From contig NZ_BAABHJ010000005.1 of assembly GCF_039542035.1 (NCBI RefSeq), positions 372,001 through 436,000 of the forward strand: 64,000 bases of DNA, read 5' to 3'. Under the pieces are notes generated by a model. It saw only the letters and a program-made list of their open reading frames with translations. It was not told the DNA's origin and did no database searches. Position numbers and translations under genes: made by a program. Source of the DNA: Actinoallomurus liliacearum. GTDB taxonomy: Bacteria; Actinomycetota; Actinomycetes; Streptosporangiales; Streptosporangiaceae. The first letter of the stretch is position 1. Every line of letters starts with the position of its first letter. Below, piece by piece: positions 24,397 through 33,157 of the stretch.

Positions 24397-25415
24397 GGTA
24401 CCGCACCCTGGGCGGCAGCGGCCTGCGCGTCCCCGAACTGATCCTCGGCGCGATGACCTTCGGCGAGCAGGGCGGGGTCGGCGCGCCGCTGCCGGAATGC
24501 CGCCGGATGCTGGACCTGGACGCCGAGGCCGGCGGCAACATGATCGACACCGCGGTCAACTATCGCGGCGGCGCCAGCGAGGAGTTCCTCGGGGAGCTGC
24601 TGCGGGGCAGACGGGAGTCATTCGTGCTGGGCACGAAGTACTCCGTGTCCCGGAATCCCGCCGACCCGAACGCCGCCGGCAACCACCGCAAGAACCTGCG
24701 CGCGTCGCTGGAGACCAGCCTGCGCCGGCTGCGCACGGACCACGTCGACGTGTACTGGGTGCACATGTGGGACCGTGACACGCCGATCGAGGAGACCATG
24801 CGCGCGCTGGACGACGCGGTCCAGGCGGGCAAGGTGCTGTACGTCGGGATCTCCGACGCCCCCGCCTGGGTGGTCGCCCGCGCGAACACGCTGGCGCAGT
24901 GGCACGGCTGGAGCCCGTTCATCGGCCTGCAGGTCCCCTACAGCCTGCTGCAGCGCGACGTCGAACGCGAGCTGCTGCCGATGGCCGAGGCCCTCGGGAT
25001 CGGCGTGACGGCGTGGAGCCCGCTGGGCGGCGGGGTGCTGTCCGGGAAGTACACCCGCCCGGACGGGACCGCGGCCCGCGGCCGGCTGTCGGCGGACTCG
25101 CTCTCGGAGCGGGACCACGCCGTCGCGCGGGTCGTACAGGAGGTCGCCGACGGCCTCGGCACCACGCCCTCCCAGGTGGCCATCGCCTGGGTGATGAGCC
25201 GCTCCCGCGCCGTTCACCCCATCGTCGGGGCCCGCGACGTCGACCAGCTCCGCGACAACCTCGCCGCCGCCGACCTCGTCCTGCCCCCGGAGGCCGTCAC
25301 CCGCCTGGAAGAGGCGACCGGCTTCACGCTCGGATTCCCGGGCGACTTCATCGCCCAGAACTCCCCGTGGGTCTTCGGCTCCGCCCTCGTCGCCCCGGAC
25401 GCCGCGCCCCGGTAG
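24393..25415 (+). CDS. Aldo/keto reductase, voltage-gated K+ channel beta-subunit-like
   Basis: 340 residues from the GTG at 24393, which overlaps the glyoxalase stop. It contains RYRTLGGSGLRVPELILGAMTFG, GGNMIDTAVNYRGGASEEFLGELLRG, SFVLGTKY, VDVYWVHMWDRDTPIEETMRALDDAVQAGKVLYVGISDAPAWVVA and VHPIVGARDVDQLRDNLAAADLVL, the full aldo/keto reductase tetrad region and NADPH site. The catalytic Tyr appears as Tyr in NYRGGASEE. It is co-translated with the VOC protein, suggesting one detoxification unit for a reactive carbonyl; this is inference. Confidence 0.9.
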   Translation: MRYRTLGGSGLRVPELILGAMTFGEQGGVGAPLPECRRMLDLDAEAGGNMIDTAVNYRGGASEEFLGELLRGRRESFVLGTKYSVSRNPADPNAAGNHRKNLRASLETSLRRLRTDHVDVYWVHMWDRDTPIEETMRALDDAVQAGKVLYVGISDAPAWVVARANTLAQWHGWSPFIGLQVPYSLLQRDVERELLPMAEALGIGVTAWSPLGGGVLSGKYTRPDGTAARGRLSADSLSERDHAVARVVQEVADGLGTTPSQVAIAWVMSRSRAVHPIVGARDVDQLRDNLAAADLVLPPEAVTRLEEATGFTLGFPGDFIAQNSPWVFGSALVAPDAAPR

Positions 25416-25588
25416 TCACCCGCCGTCGAGAGCGTCACTCCCGCTCAGACCCCGTCGGTCCTGGCGCGTACCGGTCGCGCTCCGCCCGCAGGCACCGGAT
25501 CCCGCGGCGTCATTCTCCAGACGGATGGCATCGGCCCGGCCGGCGGCGACACTGGACACATCGGGCCACGCGGCAGGGGAGGAACACA

Positions 25589-26257
25589 GTGCGAGGGCAT
25601 CGGGGACGATGGCTGGTCGTGCCGGTCGTGCTCGCCGTGGCGGGCTGGGCGTCGGCGTGCGGCGGAGGGGACTCCGGCGACGCGTCTCCGCACCGGTCCG
25701 CGACGCCCGGTGCGACCGCGTCGAAGCGGTCCGGCGCGACCGGCCGGCCCGCCGCGACGCCGACCTCGGCGTACGACCCGGTGCGGTTCGCCGCGCAGGT
25801 CCGCAAGCACGCGCGCACGGCGAAGATCTCCCCGCAGCTGCTGATGGCGATCCTGTACAACGAGTCGGACAAGCCGCACGACCCGGCGTTCGAGCGGGCC
25901 TGGCAGAAGATCAAGCCGGACGCCGCGTTCGGCATCGCCGACATGCACAGGGCCGCGTTCGACGAGGTCAAGCGCGGTCGCTCCTTCGCCGATCGCCGAT
26001 GGGACGAGCTGCCGGACGATCCGGACCTCGCCATCACCGCGGCGGCCTGGTACCTCCATGACCTGGCCGTCCGCCTGCCCGCCCGGCGGTCGGGCCACTA
26101 CACCCGGAACGAACTGCTCGCCCTCGGATACAACGCGGGCCCCGGCAACATGCTGGCGTTCGCCCGAGGTGCCCGACCCGGATCGGTCGCCCAGTCCTAC
26201 CTCGACCGGCTGCGCCAGAACTGGCCCGTGGCCGAGCGCGCCCTCCACAGCGCGTAG
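25589..26257 (+). CDS. Lytic transglycosylase (SLT-like) lipoprotein
   Basis: 222 residues from the GTG at 25589, preceded by GGGGAGGA. Signal sequence RGRWLVVPVVLAVAGWASAC has a lipobox-like ASAC, predicting lipid anchoring at Cys20-21 outside the membrane. A Ser/Thr/Ala-rich linker follows. The catalytic region is PQLLMAILYNESDKPHDPAFERAWQKIKPDAAFGIADMHRAAFDEVK, then DLAITAAAWYLHDLAVRL and LALGYNAGPGNMLAFARG. The Glu in YNES is the expected catalytic acid, and AYNAGP-like GYNAGP is the hallmark of SLT enzymes that cleave peptidoglycan. Confidence 0.85.
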   Translation: MRGHRGRWLVVPVVLAVAGWASACGGGDSGDASPHRSATPGATASKRSGATGRPAATPTSAYDPVRFAAQVRKHARTAKISPQLLMAILYNESDKPHDPAFERAWQKIKPDAAFGIADMHRAAFDEVKRGRSFADRRWDELPDDPDLAITAAAWYLHDLAVRLPARRSGHYTRNELLALGYNAGPGNMLAFARGARPGSVAQSYLDRLRQNWPVAERALHSA

Positions 26258-26295
26258 CGACGGTCTCCGCGACATGCCGGTGCGGCGCCCCGCCG

Positions 26296-26919
26296 TCAAA
26301 CGGTGTCCGCGGCGGTCTGTACGAACCGGGCGACTTTCACGAGGTCACGGAAGCGGAGATACGCCGCCTGATCATCGCGCCACCGGTCGGGTTCCAGCCG
26401 TCGCCGCCGGAGCTCGGCGGTGCACTCGGCGAGCATCCTCCGGTGTTCGTCCGACAGCGGGCCGCCGGACCGGAGTGAGGCGCTGACGCAGGTGCTCAAG
26501 TCCTCGGTGACCCGGTCGGGCGGGGTCAGCAGGGCGGGGAGGCGCTTGCGGCACCAGAATTCGAGCGCGTGCAGCGCCGCGCGTCTGGGCGCGCCGTACC
26601 AGTGGTCGGGGAAGTGACTCGGGTTCCGGTCCTCCGGCCGAGGGCTGCGCCGGCCGTGGCGCTTCGCCAGTGACCGCGCGGCCGCGTACGCACGAACGTC
26701 CGCCTTCCACGCTTCCCGGCTCTCGGTCAGCGCGTCAAGGGCCCGCAGGAGTGCCATCTCATCGCTGCCGAACGGCCCCGCCGATTCCTCCAGGAAGCTC
26801 AGGCTCGCGTGGAACCCGATCGGCCGATAGAGCTGAACGCAGGATCGAAGCGCGGATACCCGCCGGCCGTGCGGCTGGGAGGTATCACGCACCTTCCGCG
26901 CGTAGACCCCGAAGCTCAT
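26296..26919 (-). CDS. Hypothetical protein
   Basis: 207 residues, not recognised. Arg-rich and helical, with FWCRKRLPALLTPP and TAELRRRRLEPDRWRDDQAAYLRFRDLVKVARFVQTAADTV; two Cys in SCVQL and ECTAEL, one in FWCRK. No signal peptide or membrane helix. The ATG start at 26919 lies four bases past the stop of the upstream alpha/beta hydrolase gene (26924), so the two are probably one transcript. Confidence 0.6.
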   Translation of the reverse strand: MSFGVYARKVRDTSQPHGRRVSALRSCVQLYRPIGFHASLSFLEESAGPFGSDEMALLRALDALTESREAWKADVRAYAAARSLAKRHGRRSPRPEDRNPSHFPDHWYGAPRRAALHALEFWCRKRLPALLTPPDRVTEDLSTCVSASLRSGGPLSDEHRRMLAECTAELRRRRLEPDRWRDDQAAYLRFRDLVKVARFVQTAADTV

Positions 26920-26923
26920 CGGG

Positions 26924-27793
26924 TCAGGCGGCGAGGAAACGCTCGACCGACGCGGCGAACCGCTCGGGAGCGGTGACCCAGGGGAAATGCGCGCCGGGCA
27001 CTGAGGTGCTCCGCCCCTCGGGGAAGAGCGCGGCGTACGTGGCGGCCTGGTCAGGGGTGGGGGACGGGTCGTTCTCTCCGGAGATCACCAGGACGGGCGC
27101 CGGGAGCCGCTTGACGGCCGTACGGGTGGCGTCCGGGTCGAACGCCCCCTCACCGTGGAAGCCCTCGGCCGCCGCGCGTACGGGTGGGAATGATCGGGCG
27201 TGTGCCTCGGCCGTCCGGTCCCAGGGACTGTAGAGAAACGGCCGGGCGGCGAGATAGGTCTCCTCGCGCTCATCGCCGGACTCCCACGCTTCCAGCGCGG
27301 CGAACGCCTTCTCGTACCACGGCTCGGCCGACCGGCGGCGGATCCCGGCCAGCCATTCCTCGTCGGTCGGCTCCAGACCGACCGCGCGGGGGCTCGGCGT
27401 CACCAGGACGAGCCGACGGACGCGGTGCGGATGACGCGCGGCGTAGAGGACGGCGACATCGGCGGCCGCCGAATGGGCGAGCAGGTCGATCGCCGCCAGG
27501 CCCAGATGCTCCCGCAGGGCCTCGACGTCGGCGACGAGCCGGTCGGCCCGGTAGCCGCTCGGATCGGCGGGCGCGGCCGAGCCGCCGGTTCCCCGGTTGT
27601 CGAGCAGGATCAACCGGCGGGATGTGGTCAGGCCGCCCAGATCGCCGAGGTAGCCCGACGGCCGCCCCGGGCCGCCCGGCAGGCAGATGAGGGGATCACC
27701 CTGGCCTGCGAGGTGATACGCCAGAACGGTCCCGTCATGGGAGGAGAAGGTCGGCACGGGCCAAGGCGACCACAGGGACGGCGTGGCAGGCAA
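26924..27793 (-). CDS. Alpha/beta hydrolase, proline iminopeptidase-like
   Basis: 289 residues. Contains DPLICLPGGPGRPSGYLGDLGGL, with the HGGPG-like oxyanion motif as PGGPG, then RRLILLDNRGTGGSAAPADPSGYRADRLVADVEALREHLGL, the elbow LAHSAAADVAVLYA (Ser nucleophile; the usual GxSxG is AHSAA), APVLVISGENDPSPTPDQA (Asp) and VPGAHFPWVTAPERF (His). The DNRGTGGS string is typical of S33 family members. It likely cleaves peptides or esters in the cytosol. It is followed by a hypothetical gene on the same strand. Confidence 0.88.
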   Translation of the reverse strand: MPATPSLWSPWPVPTFSSHDGTVLAYHLAGQGDPLICLPGGPGRPSGYLGDLGGLTTSRRLILLDNRGTGGSAAPADPSGYRADRLVADVEALREHLGLAAIDLLAHSAAADVAVLYAARHPHRVRRLVLVTPSPRAVGLEPTDEEWLAGIRRRSAEPWYEKAFAALEAWESGDEREETYLAARPFLYSPWDRTAEAHARSFPPVRAAAEGFHGEGAFDPDATRTAVKRLPAPVLVISGENDPSPTPDQAATYAALFPEGRSTSVPGAHFPWVTAPERFAASVERFLAA

Positions 27794-27802
27794 GCCGGGT
27801 GG

Positions 27803-27834
27803 CCGCCGGAGGAGGGGCCTTCCTCCTCCGGCGG
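27803..27834. terminator. Hairpin terminator of the M6 protease gene
   Basis: Perfect 13-base arms ccgccggaggagg (27803-27815) and cctcctccggcgg (27822-27834) with a 6-base loop lie 19 bases past the M6 protease stop and just upstream of the alpha/beta hydrolase start. Confidence 0.8.
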
Positions 27835-27852
27835 ATCCGCCGGGTGTTCCGG

Positions 27853-29961
27853 TCAGCCGACGACCGTGCAGGTCGTGGTGGCCTTCTTCGTCGGGTCGCT
27901 CTCCGAGGTGGCGGTCAGCCTGACCTGGCCGGCGTGGGCCGCGCCCGCACCGCGCTTCGCGTACACCCGCACCGCCGTACGCTCACCCGCCTTGGCCGTG
28001 GCGAGGGCGTTCGGCAGCCAGGCCGTCCAGCCCCGGCCCGCCGTGGTCGCGGACAGGCGGTAGACGTCGGAGTCGCCGTACGGGGCGGTCCCGGCCGTGC
28101 CGGTGTTGCGCAGCGGCAGCGTGCACCGGGCCCATCCCCGCTGCGGAGCCGCGACGCCGACGCCCGGCGAGAGGCTCACGCCCCGCCGCTGGGTCCCCGA
28201 ACCGTCCAGCGACCGGACCGCGACCGTGTACGACAGGATGCCGGTCTTGTCGCGCTTGATGTCGAGCACGTAGAAGTGCAGGCGGTTCCCCTGGTCGACG
28301 TACTCGAACTCGCTGCCCGAGTCGGTGCCGGCGTGGAACAGCGCGTCGGAGAGCTGCCGGTAGTCGCCGATCGTCATCTTCTGCGGGGTGCCGTTCGGCA
28401 GCACGAAGTCGACCTTGTCGATGTCCTCCGGGTGGGCGTCGATCGTCCAGATGAACGGGGCGGCGTCGCGGTTCTTGGTCTTGGCGAGCAGGACCCCGCT
28501 GTCCGGGGTGAACGAGTCGAAGCCCATGCGGTCGACGACCTCGAGGGTGTAGTTGTCGTAACCGCCGCCGTCGCACAGCGGATCGGTCGAGACGTTGCAG
28601 GCGGGATCGTGGTCGCCGCCGGTCATCGCCAGGTTGATCCCGGTCAGCCCCCCGGAGCCGGGTTGGACCTCGCGGGCCCGCACCGTGGCCACGACGACAC
28701 CCGACCCGGTCAGTCCCTCCCGGGAGAGGCTCAGGACGTTGGACGGGTCGACGATGCCGAGCTTCATCTTGTTGCGCAGCATGTGCTGGGCGCCCATCGA
28801 ACTGCCCGCGGTGCCGGGGATCAGCCAGCGGCTGTGCGGGCCGCCGGGACCGTTGAACGTACCCCGGCTGAGCATCTCCCAGGGGCCGGAGTAGTCGCGG
28901 CGGGCCGGAACGGAGTACGGGTTGTTGTAGTTGTCGCCGATGCCGAGGATGTGGCTGAACTCGTGGGCGTAGGTGCCCATCCCGGAGCTCTCCGCCTGGA
29001 TGGAGCTTCCGGCGGCGGCGTTCGGCCAGATGTTCGCGGAGGCCTGCCAGGACGTCCAGTCGACGTAGCGGGTCTTGTTCCAGTTCGGCAGCGCCGGGTC
29101 CGGCGGCCCCCAGTCGTCGGTGACGTCCTGGGGCGTGTTGAACTTCATCTGCCCGAACTCCTGCCAGGTGGACGACTCGTCCTGCCCGGCGCTGAGGAAG
29201 AACACGAAGTCGTACTGCGACGCGACCTGCTCACCGACGTCGGCGATCCACGCGGCGCGGGCGTCCTTGCGGAAGTCGCGGTCGCACGTGTCGCCCGCCG
29301 GGCAGCCCTGGTCGCCCTGGAAGTCGGACTCGATCCCGTACTCGTGACTCTTGGCGGGCATCCGGTACGGGCCGAACCCCTTCAGATCGATGCCGTACCG
29401 GCCGCCGGAGTCCTCCATCCAGTACTCGTGGATGGTGTGCCCGCGGTTGAGCTGCCCCGGCTTGTTGAGGAAGTCCTGGTAGAACTGCGGCACCTGGTCG
29501 CGCGGCACGTCGCTCACCGAGGTCGGGTTGCCGTAGATCGTGGAGTTCTTCGGCTGGGAGATGACGAAGGACTGGTTCGGGTAGTCGACGAGGACGAGCG
29601 CGCCCTTGAAGTTCTTGATGGAGCCCGTGCGCGTGGGGTCGTTCCAGTGGGTGTCCGGGACGGCCTTGTAGTCGTCCCAGGTCATCGTGTCCGGCAGTTC
29701 GTAGTTCTGCGGGTCGATCGGGCGCGGGGCGTTCTGGGCGTACGCGCGCTGTGGCTGCGCCTGCTGCCACGGCTGGGTCCGCGGCCAGTGTCGCATCTGC
29801 CAGGGGTTCGGGGTCGGCTTCGGCGGTTTCGCGACCACGGCCGTCGCAGCCGTGCCGGACAGCAGCAGCACCGCCGTGGAGAGCACCGCGCACGCCGCCG
29901 TCCAGGCACCGAACACTCTGCGCGGCCGCCTCACGTCGGCGAACCTTGCGGGATCACGCAT
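27853..29961 (-). CDS. Secreted M6 family (immune inhibitor A-like) metalloprotease
   Basis: 702 residues from the ATG at 29961, which has AGAGGA upstream; an upstream start at 29991 is less likely. Signal peptide: basic MRDPARFADVRRPRRVF, hydrophobic TAACAVLSTAVLLLSGTAATAVVA with cleavage near AVVA. The catalytic zinc site is TYAHEFSHILGIGDNY (His333, Glu334, His337). Upstream features IHEYWMEDSGGRYGIDLKGFGPY are typical of M6 proteases. Two Cys pairs (CPAGDTC; CNVSTDPLC) suggest disulfides. The C-terminal 150 residues form beta-sandwich domains including a NEW3-like segment. An extracellular protease with its own terminator. Confidence 0.93.
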   Translation of the reverse strand: MRDPARFADVRRPRRVFGAWTAACAVLSTAVLLLSGTAATAVVAKPPKPTPNPWQMRHWPRTQPWQQAQPQRAYAQNAPRPIDPQNYELPDTMTWDDYKAVPDTHWNDPTRTGSIKNFKGALVLVDYPNQSFVISQPKNSTIYGNPTSVSDVPRDQVPQFYQDFLNKPGQLNRGHTIHEYWMEDSGGRYGIDLKGFGPYRMPAKSHEYGIESDFQGDQGCPAGDTCDRDFRKDARAAWIADVGEQVASQYDFVFFLSAGQDESSTWQEFGQMKFNTPQDVTDDWGPPDPALPNWNKTRYVDWTSWQASANIWPNAAAGSSIQAESSGMGTYAHEFSHILGIGDNYNNPYSVPARRDYSGPWEMLSRGTFNGPGGPHSRWLIPGTAGSSMGAQHMLRNKMKLGIVDPSNVLSLSREGLTGSGVVVATVRAREVQPGSGGLTGINLAMTGGDHDPACNVSTDPLCDGGGYDNYTLEVVDRMGFDSFTPDSGVLLAKTKNRDAAPFIWTIDAHPEDIDKVDFVLPNGTPQKMTIGDYRQLSDALFHAGTDSGSEFEYVDQGNRLHFYVLDIKRDKTGILSYTVAVRSLDGSGTQRRGVSLSPGVGVAAPQRGWARCTLPLRNTGTAGTAPYGDSDVYRLSATTAGRGWTAWLPNALATAKAGERTAVRVYAKRGAGAAHAGQVRLTATSESDPTKKATTTCTVVG

Positions 29962-30167
29962 GACATGTCCTCTTTCGCGGGAAGGGTCCACGTCACCGGT
30001 CCGCTCCGGTGGGAGAGGGGGGTCGGGGGCTGGTCGGCGGAGCGGATCGGACGATCGATGATCTCCCGCGATCTTGGTTCGCGCCAGAGACGACGGACGC
30101 GGCGGAATGGCGAGATCCGGCCAGGCACACCAGCCGAGGATCCGGCGGATCGGCGTACCATCCGGTC

Positions 30168-30530
30168 GTGGTCCACTACGACGTCTTCCTCGCCGACTGC
30201 CCGGCCCGGACGACTCTGGAACTGGTCTCCGACACCTGGTCGGTGGTCGTCGTGATCGCGCTCGGCCGTGGTCCCGCCCGCTACTCCGAACTCCGCGAGA
30301 AGGTCGGCGGCATCAGCAAGAAGATGCTGACGCAGACGCTGCGCCGGCTCGGTGACAACGGACTGGTCGAGCGGCGCGCCCTCGCGACCGCGCCGCCCGG
30401 GGCGGAGTACCGCCTCACCGACCTCGGCCGCAGCCTCCTCGAACCGCTGTGCGCGCTGTCCCGCTGGGCCGAGGACAACACCGGGACGCTCCTCGACGCC
30501 CGCGCCGCCGGGGCCGTCCGCTCGGCATAG
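30168..30530 (+). CDS. HxlR family transcriptional regulator
   Basis: 120 residues from the GTG at 30168. Core DCPARTTLELVSDTWSVVVVIALGRGPARYSELREKVGGISKKMLTQTLRRLGDNGLVERRALATAPPGAEYRLTDLGRSLLEPLCAL is the HxlR winged helix, with the recognition helix at KKMLTQTLRRL and the conserved Cys in DCPART, which in some members senses aldehydes or quinones. The next gene on the same strand encodes a reductase, and a palindrome immediately behind the stop is its likely operator. Confidence 0.92.
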   Translation: MVHYDVFLADCPARTTLELVSDTWSVVVVIALGRGPARYSELREKVGGISKKMLTQTLRRLGDNGLVERRALATAPPGAEYRLTDLGRSLLEPLCALSRWAEDNTGTLLDARAAGAVRSA

Positions 30531-30547
30531 GGAACCGTTCGGTTCCC
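30530..30547. promoter_or_regulatory. gggaacc/ggttccc palindrome before the reductase gene
   Basis: Arms gggaacc (30530-30536) and ggttccc (30541-30547) start at the last base of the HxlR stop and lie 52 bases before the reductase start. Either an HxlR operator for the reductase promoter or a short terminator hairpin. Confidence 0.5.
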
Positions 30548-30598
30548 CACGGCTTCCTACGGTCTCAGGCAGTACTTCGACGTGACAGGAGGACTGCC

Positions 30599-31252
30599 AT
30601 GAGAATCGGTGTGCTCGGAGCCGGAAGGATGACCGAGGCGCTCGTGCCCGGCTGGATACGCGCCGGACACGACGTCCTGATCGGCGGCCGTACCCCGGCC
30701 AAGGCCGAGGACCTCGCCCAGCGGGTCGGCGCCAAGGCGGGCACCCTGCGGGAGGCGGCCGAGTTCGGTGACGTGCTGCTGCTCGCCGTGCTCCTCGCCG
30801 GACTGGAGGAGACGCTGGTGGCGGCGGGCGGCCCCGAGGGGGCGCTGGCCGGTAAGACCATCATCGACTGCGGGAACGCCGTCGACCTCTCGGACTTCTC
30901 GCGGATCGCCTTCGAAGGCGGTATGTCGATGGCCGAGGAGGTGGCCCGTCTGGCGCCCGGCGCGCACGTCGTCAAGGCGTTCAACCAGGCGCACGGCGAT
31001 GTCTGGAAGATGCGGCCGCCGGCCTTCGACGGCCGTCCGTTCGCCGTGCCGATCGCCGGCGACGAGGAGGGCAAGGCCGCGGCGCGCACCCTGATCACCG
31101 ACCTCGGCGCGGAGTCCCTGGACGCCGGTGACCTGACGCAGGCCCGCCACCTGGAGGCCATGGCGATCATCGTGATCCGCCTGCTCTTCTCGGGCTACGA
31201 CCCCCTGTCGGTGTTCGCCTTCACCGGCGGCACCGGAGCGACCACCACCTGA
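30599..31252 (+). CDS. NADPH-dependent F420 reductase-like / NAD(P)-binding protein
   Basis: 217 residues from the ATG at 30599, preceded by ACAGGAGG. The Rossmann start MRIGVLGAGRMTEALVPGWIRAGHDVLIGGRTPAKAEDLA is followed by DVLLLAVLLAGLEETL, GKTIIDCGNAVD, HVVKAFNQAHGDVW and RPFAVPIAGDEEGKAAARTLITDLGAESLDAGDL. This is the F420H2:NADP oxidoreductase/NADP-oxidoreductase coenzyme F420-dependent fold. Whether it uses F420 is not certain. It is probably controlled by the upstream HxlR gene. Confidence 0.87.
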   Translation: MRIGVLGAGRMTEALVPGWIRAGHDVLIGGRTPAKAEDLAQRVGAKAGTLREAAEFGDVLLLAVLLAGLEETLVAAGGPEGALAGKTIIDCGNAVDLSDFSRIAFEGGMSMAEEVARLAPGAHVVKAFNQAHGDVWKMRPPAFDGRPFAVPIAGDEEGKAAARTLITDLGAESLDAGDLTQARHLEAMAIIVIRLLFSGYDPLSVFAFTGGTGATTT

Positions 31253-31457
31253 GGCGCGGCCCGGCGCGCACCGGCGACGTCCGGTCCGCGCGCCGGTCCG
31301 TACGTCCGGTGGCGTACGGGCCGTCGCGCGGGCTGCGCCCGGGACCGTACGGGACGAGGCCGCTCCTGAGGGACGACGCGCCGCGTACCCGCTCGGGAAT
31401 CTTGGGGGCACTCGGAGAGCGCCGCCCGATCGGCGGCTCGGCAAGGGAGATGCCCTC

Positions 31458-32126
31458 ATGGAGCTCGAACCTGCGGCAGGGCGAGGATGGCGGCCGGCGG
31501 GCGTCGGATTCGTCGTGGCGTTCGTGGCCGGTCTGGTGGCGAGCAGTGCGCTGGCCAAGACGTCCCTGTACCTGCCGGACGCGTCCGCCGCGCAGTTGCG
31601 GGAGTACTACACCGGCAGCGCCGCCGCCGTCGTGACCGCCGCGGCGCTGCAGGCGGTCGCGGCGGTGTGCCTCGCCTGGTTCGGCGTCGGCCTGGCCCGG
31701 ACCCTCGATCCCGGGGGACCGGAGGCCGGGCGCGTCCGGTGGGCGGGCGGGGCCGCGGCGGCGGCCTTCGGCGCCTCGGTGGCGTTGTCGCTGCTGCTCG
31801 TGGCGATCGCCGACGACGCCGGGGACGGCACGCTGAAGGCGCTCGGCCGGCTCACGTTGGCGTGTGGCGGCGCGTTGCACCTGACCGCGCTGGGGGCCCT
31901 GGTCTGGCTCGTCTCCCGGACCGGCCTCCCCGTGGGCTTCCGGCCCCGGTGGGCGCTGCGGTTCGGCCTCGTGCTGGCTCCCCTGCTCGCGGTGTCGCTG
32001 GTCTCGATCGTCGTGACGCCCGTCACCCGGCTCGAGCCGCTGTGGCGACTGCTGTCGGCGATCTGGATGATCGCCGTGGCCACCGCCGGACGGAGGCGGG
32101 CGGTGGCCACGGCCCCGCAGAGCTGA
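31458..32126 (+). CDS. Hypothetical integral membrane protein
   Basis: 222 residues from the ATG at 31458 with GGGAGA upstream. Five to six hydrophobic helices: GVGFVVAFVAGLVASSALA, AAVVTAAALQAVAAVCLAWFGVGLA, WAGGAAAAAFGASVALSLLLVAIAD, LACGGALHLTALGALVWLV, FGLVLAPLLAVSLVSIVV and LLSAIWMIAVATA. Similar predicted proteins occur in actinobacteria without known function. It follows a 205-base GC-rich gap after the F420-type reductase and converges with the endonuclease-like gene. Confidence 0.75.
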   Translation: MELEPAAGRGWRPAGVGFVVAFVAGLVASSALAKTSLYLPDASAAQLREYYTGSAAAVVTAAALQAVAAVCLAWFGVGLARTLDPGGPEAGRVRWAGGAAAAAFGASVALSLLLVAIADDAGDGTLKALGRLTLACGGALHLTALGALVWLVSRTGLPVGFRPRWALRFGLVLAPLLAVSLVSIVVTPVTRLEPLWRLLSAIWMIAVATAGRRRAVATAPQS

Positions 32127-32137
32127 GCCACCGCTTG

Positions 32138-32629
32138 CTACGGGTCGCCGGAACGCTCCGCCGTGCCCAGGCGGTCGGCGACAGGCCAGACGTACGGCAG
32201 GTCGTCGGGGACGCCGGGGAAGAACCGGGCGTAGTGGTCGGGGTCCTTGCGGAGCAGCGCGGACTGGTGGCTGCGGTGGAAGTCCGGATCGCCCAGCCAG
32301 GGCGGCAGGGCGCCGGCCGCGGCCAGCCCGGCCTGGTCGCGGGCGGCGGGGATGAATCTCGCCGTGCGCAGTTCGGTGCGCAGGCCGGCGGCGCAGGTGT
32401 CCCGGCGGCCCGCGCTGCACCACTCGCGGCAGATCACCAGGCCGTAGCACGTCAGCGCCTCCTCGTACCCGGTCCACATCCGGACCGCCGGGTGGTGCCG
32501 CCAGCCGTAGCCGGGCACGGTCAGCCCGCGCAGCACCTGCAGCGCCTCGACCCGCTGCTTCCCGAGGCGGCGCTGATCGAGGACACGCGCCGTCGCGGCG
32601 AAGTCCGCGTAGGGAAGGAAGGTCTGCAT
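32138..32629 (-). CDS. MSMEG_6728 family protein (pyrimidine-dimer glycosylase-like)
   Basis: 163 residues from the ATG at 32629, preceded by GGGGGA. MQTFLPYADFAATARVLDQRRLGKQRVEALQVLRGL and GWRHHPAVRMWTGYEEALTCYGLVICREWCSAGRRDTC match the MSMEG_6728 family, related to T4 endonuclease V-type pyrimidine-dimer glycosylases. DFHRSHQSALLRKDPDHYARFFPGVPDDLPYVWP near the C-terminus is the conserved family ending. Expected to act on DNA, but activity is unproven. It is convergent with the membrane-protein gene. Confidence 0.85.
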   Translation of the reverse strand: MQTFLPYADFAATARVLDQRRLGKQRVEALQVLRGLTVPGYGWRHHPAVRMWTGYEEALTCYGLVICREWCSAGRRDTCAAGLRTELRTARFIPAARDQAGLAAAGALPPWLGDPDFHRSHQSALLRKDPDHYARFFPGVPDDLPYVWPVADRLGTAERSGDP

Positions 32630-32802
32630 CGCGTCCCCCGGATCCGCCGGCAGCGGGGCACCGGCTCGTCCCCGTCCCCTACCCACGCGAGCGCGGCCCG
32701 CTCCTCGGCGTACGGAACGCTCGGCGAACGACGCGTCGGCCGGGCGACTCGGGCGCCATGTCCTCGATCTCAACGCCGTTGGCCGAGCGTTCGGTGGCCC
32801 GT

Positions 32803-33090
32803 TCAGCGGTTCGCCCGAGGCCAGGCCAGGAGCCGGTCGACGTGCCGCCGGGTGAGCAACGGGCCCACGTGCACGTTCGCCTCATGCTCCCACGTGGTCG
32901 CCCAGACCAGGTCGTACCGGTCCGCGAGCTCCCTGAGCCAGTCCCCGTGCGCCGGGGAGAGGCGGACGGTCAGCCCGCCGATCCGATGTGCCGTGAAGCC
33001 CTCGGTGTCCGTGGCCGCCGGGTTGAGCACCCCGTCGATGTCCACGTACAGCAGCGGCCTGGTCGCCGGTCGGCTGCCAGGCCGCGGCAC
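32803..33090 (-). CDS. HAD-like protein, C-terminally short
   Basis: About 95 residues if the GTG at 33090 starts it; the frame is open to 33216 but then overlaps the next gene. RPLLYVDIDGVLNPAATDTEGFTAHRI gives the HAD motif I DxDG, and GLTVRLSPAHGDWLRELADRYDLVWATTWEHEAN matches the motif II region of actinobacterial HAD-like proteins. Family members continue for some 60 more residues to a WxDDE motif, which is missing: the protein ends LLAWPRANR. Truncation by mutation or deletion is likely, so activity is doubtful. Confidence 0.55.
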   Translation of the reverse strand: MPRPGSRPATRPLLYVDIDGVLNPAATDTEGFTAHRIGGLTVRLSPAHGDWLRELADRYDLVWATTWEHEANVHVGPLLTRRHVDRLLAWPRANR

Positions 33091-33157
33091 CCCGCCGATG
33101 CCCCAAGCCACCGGATCATGATCCCTGACGGGCCGGTCCCGAAGCCAGGACGCCTTC

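Noticed and set aside
27799..30255. 818-codon open frame on the plus strand
   Set aside because: It is antisense to the M6 protease gene, which has a signal peptide and HEFSH site. The opposite frame stays open only because of GC-rich third positions.
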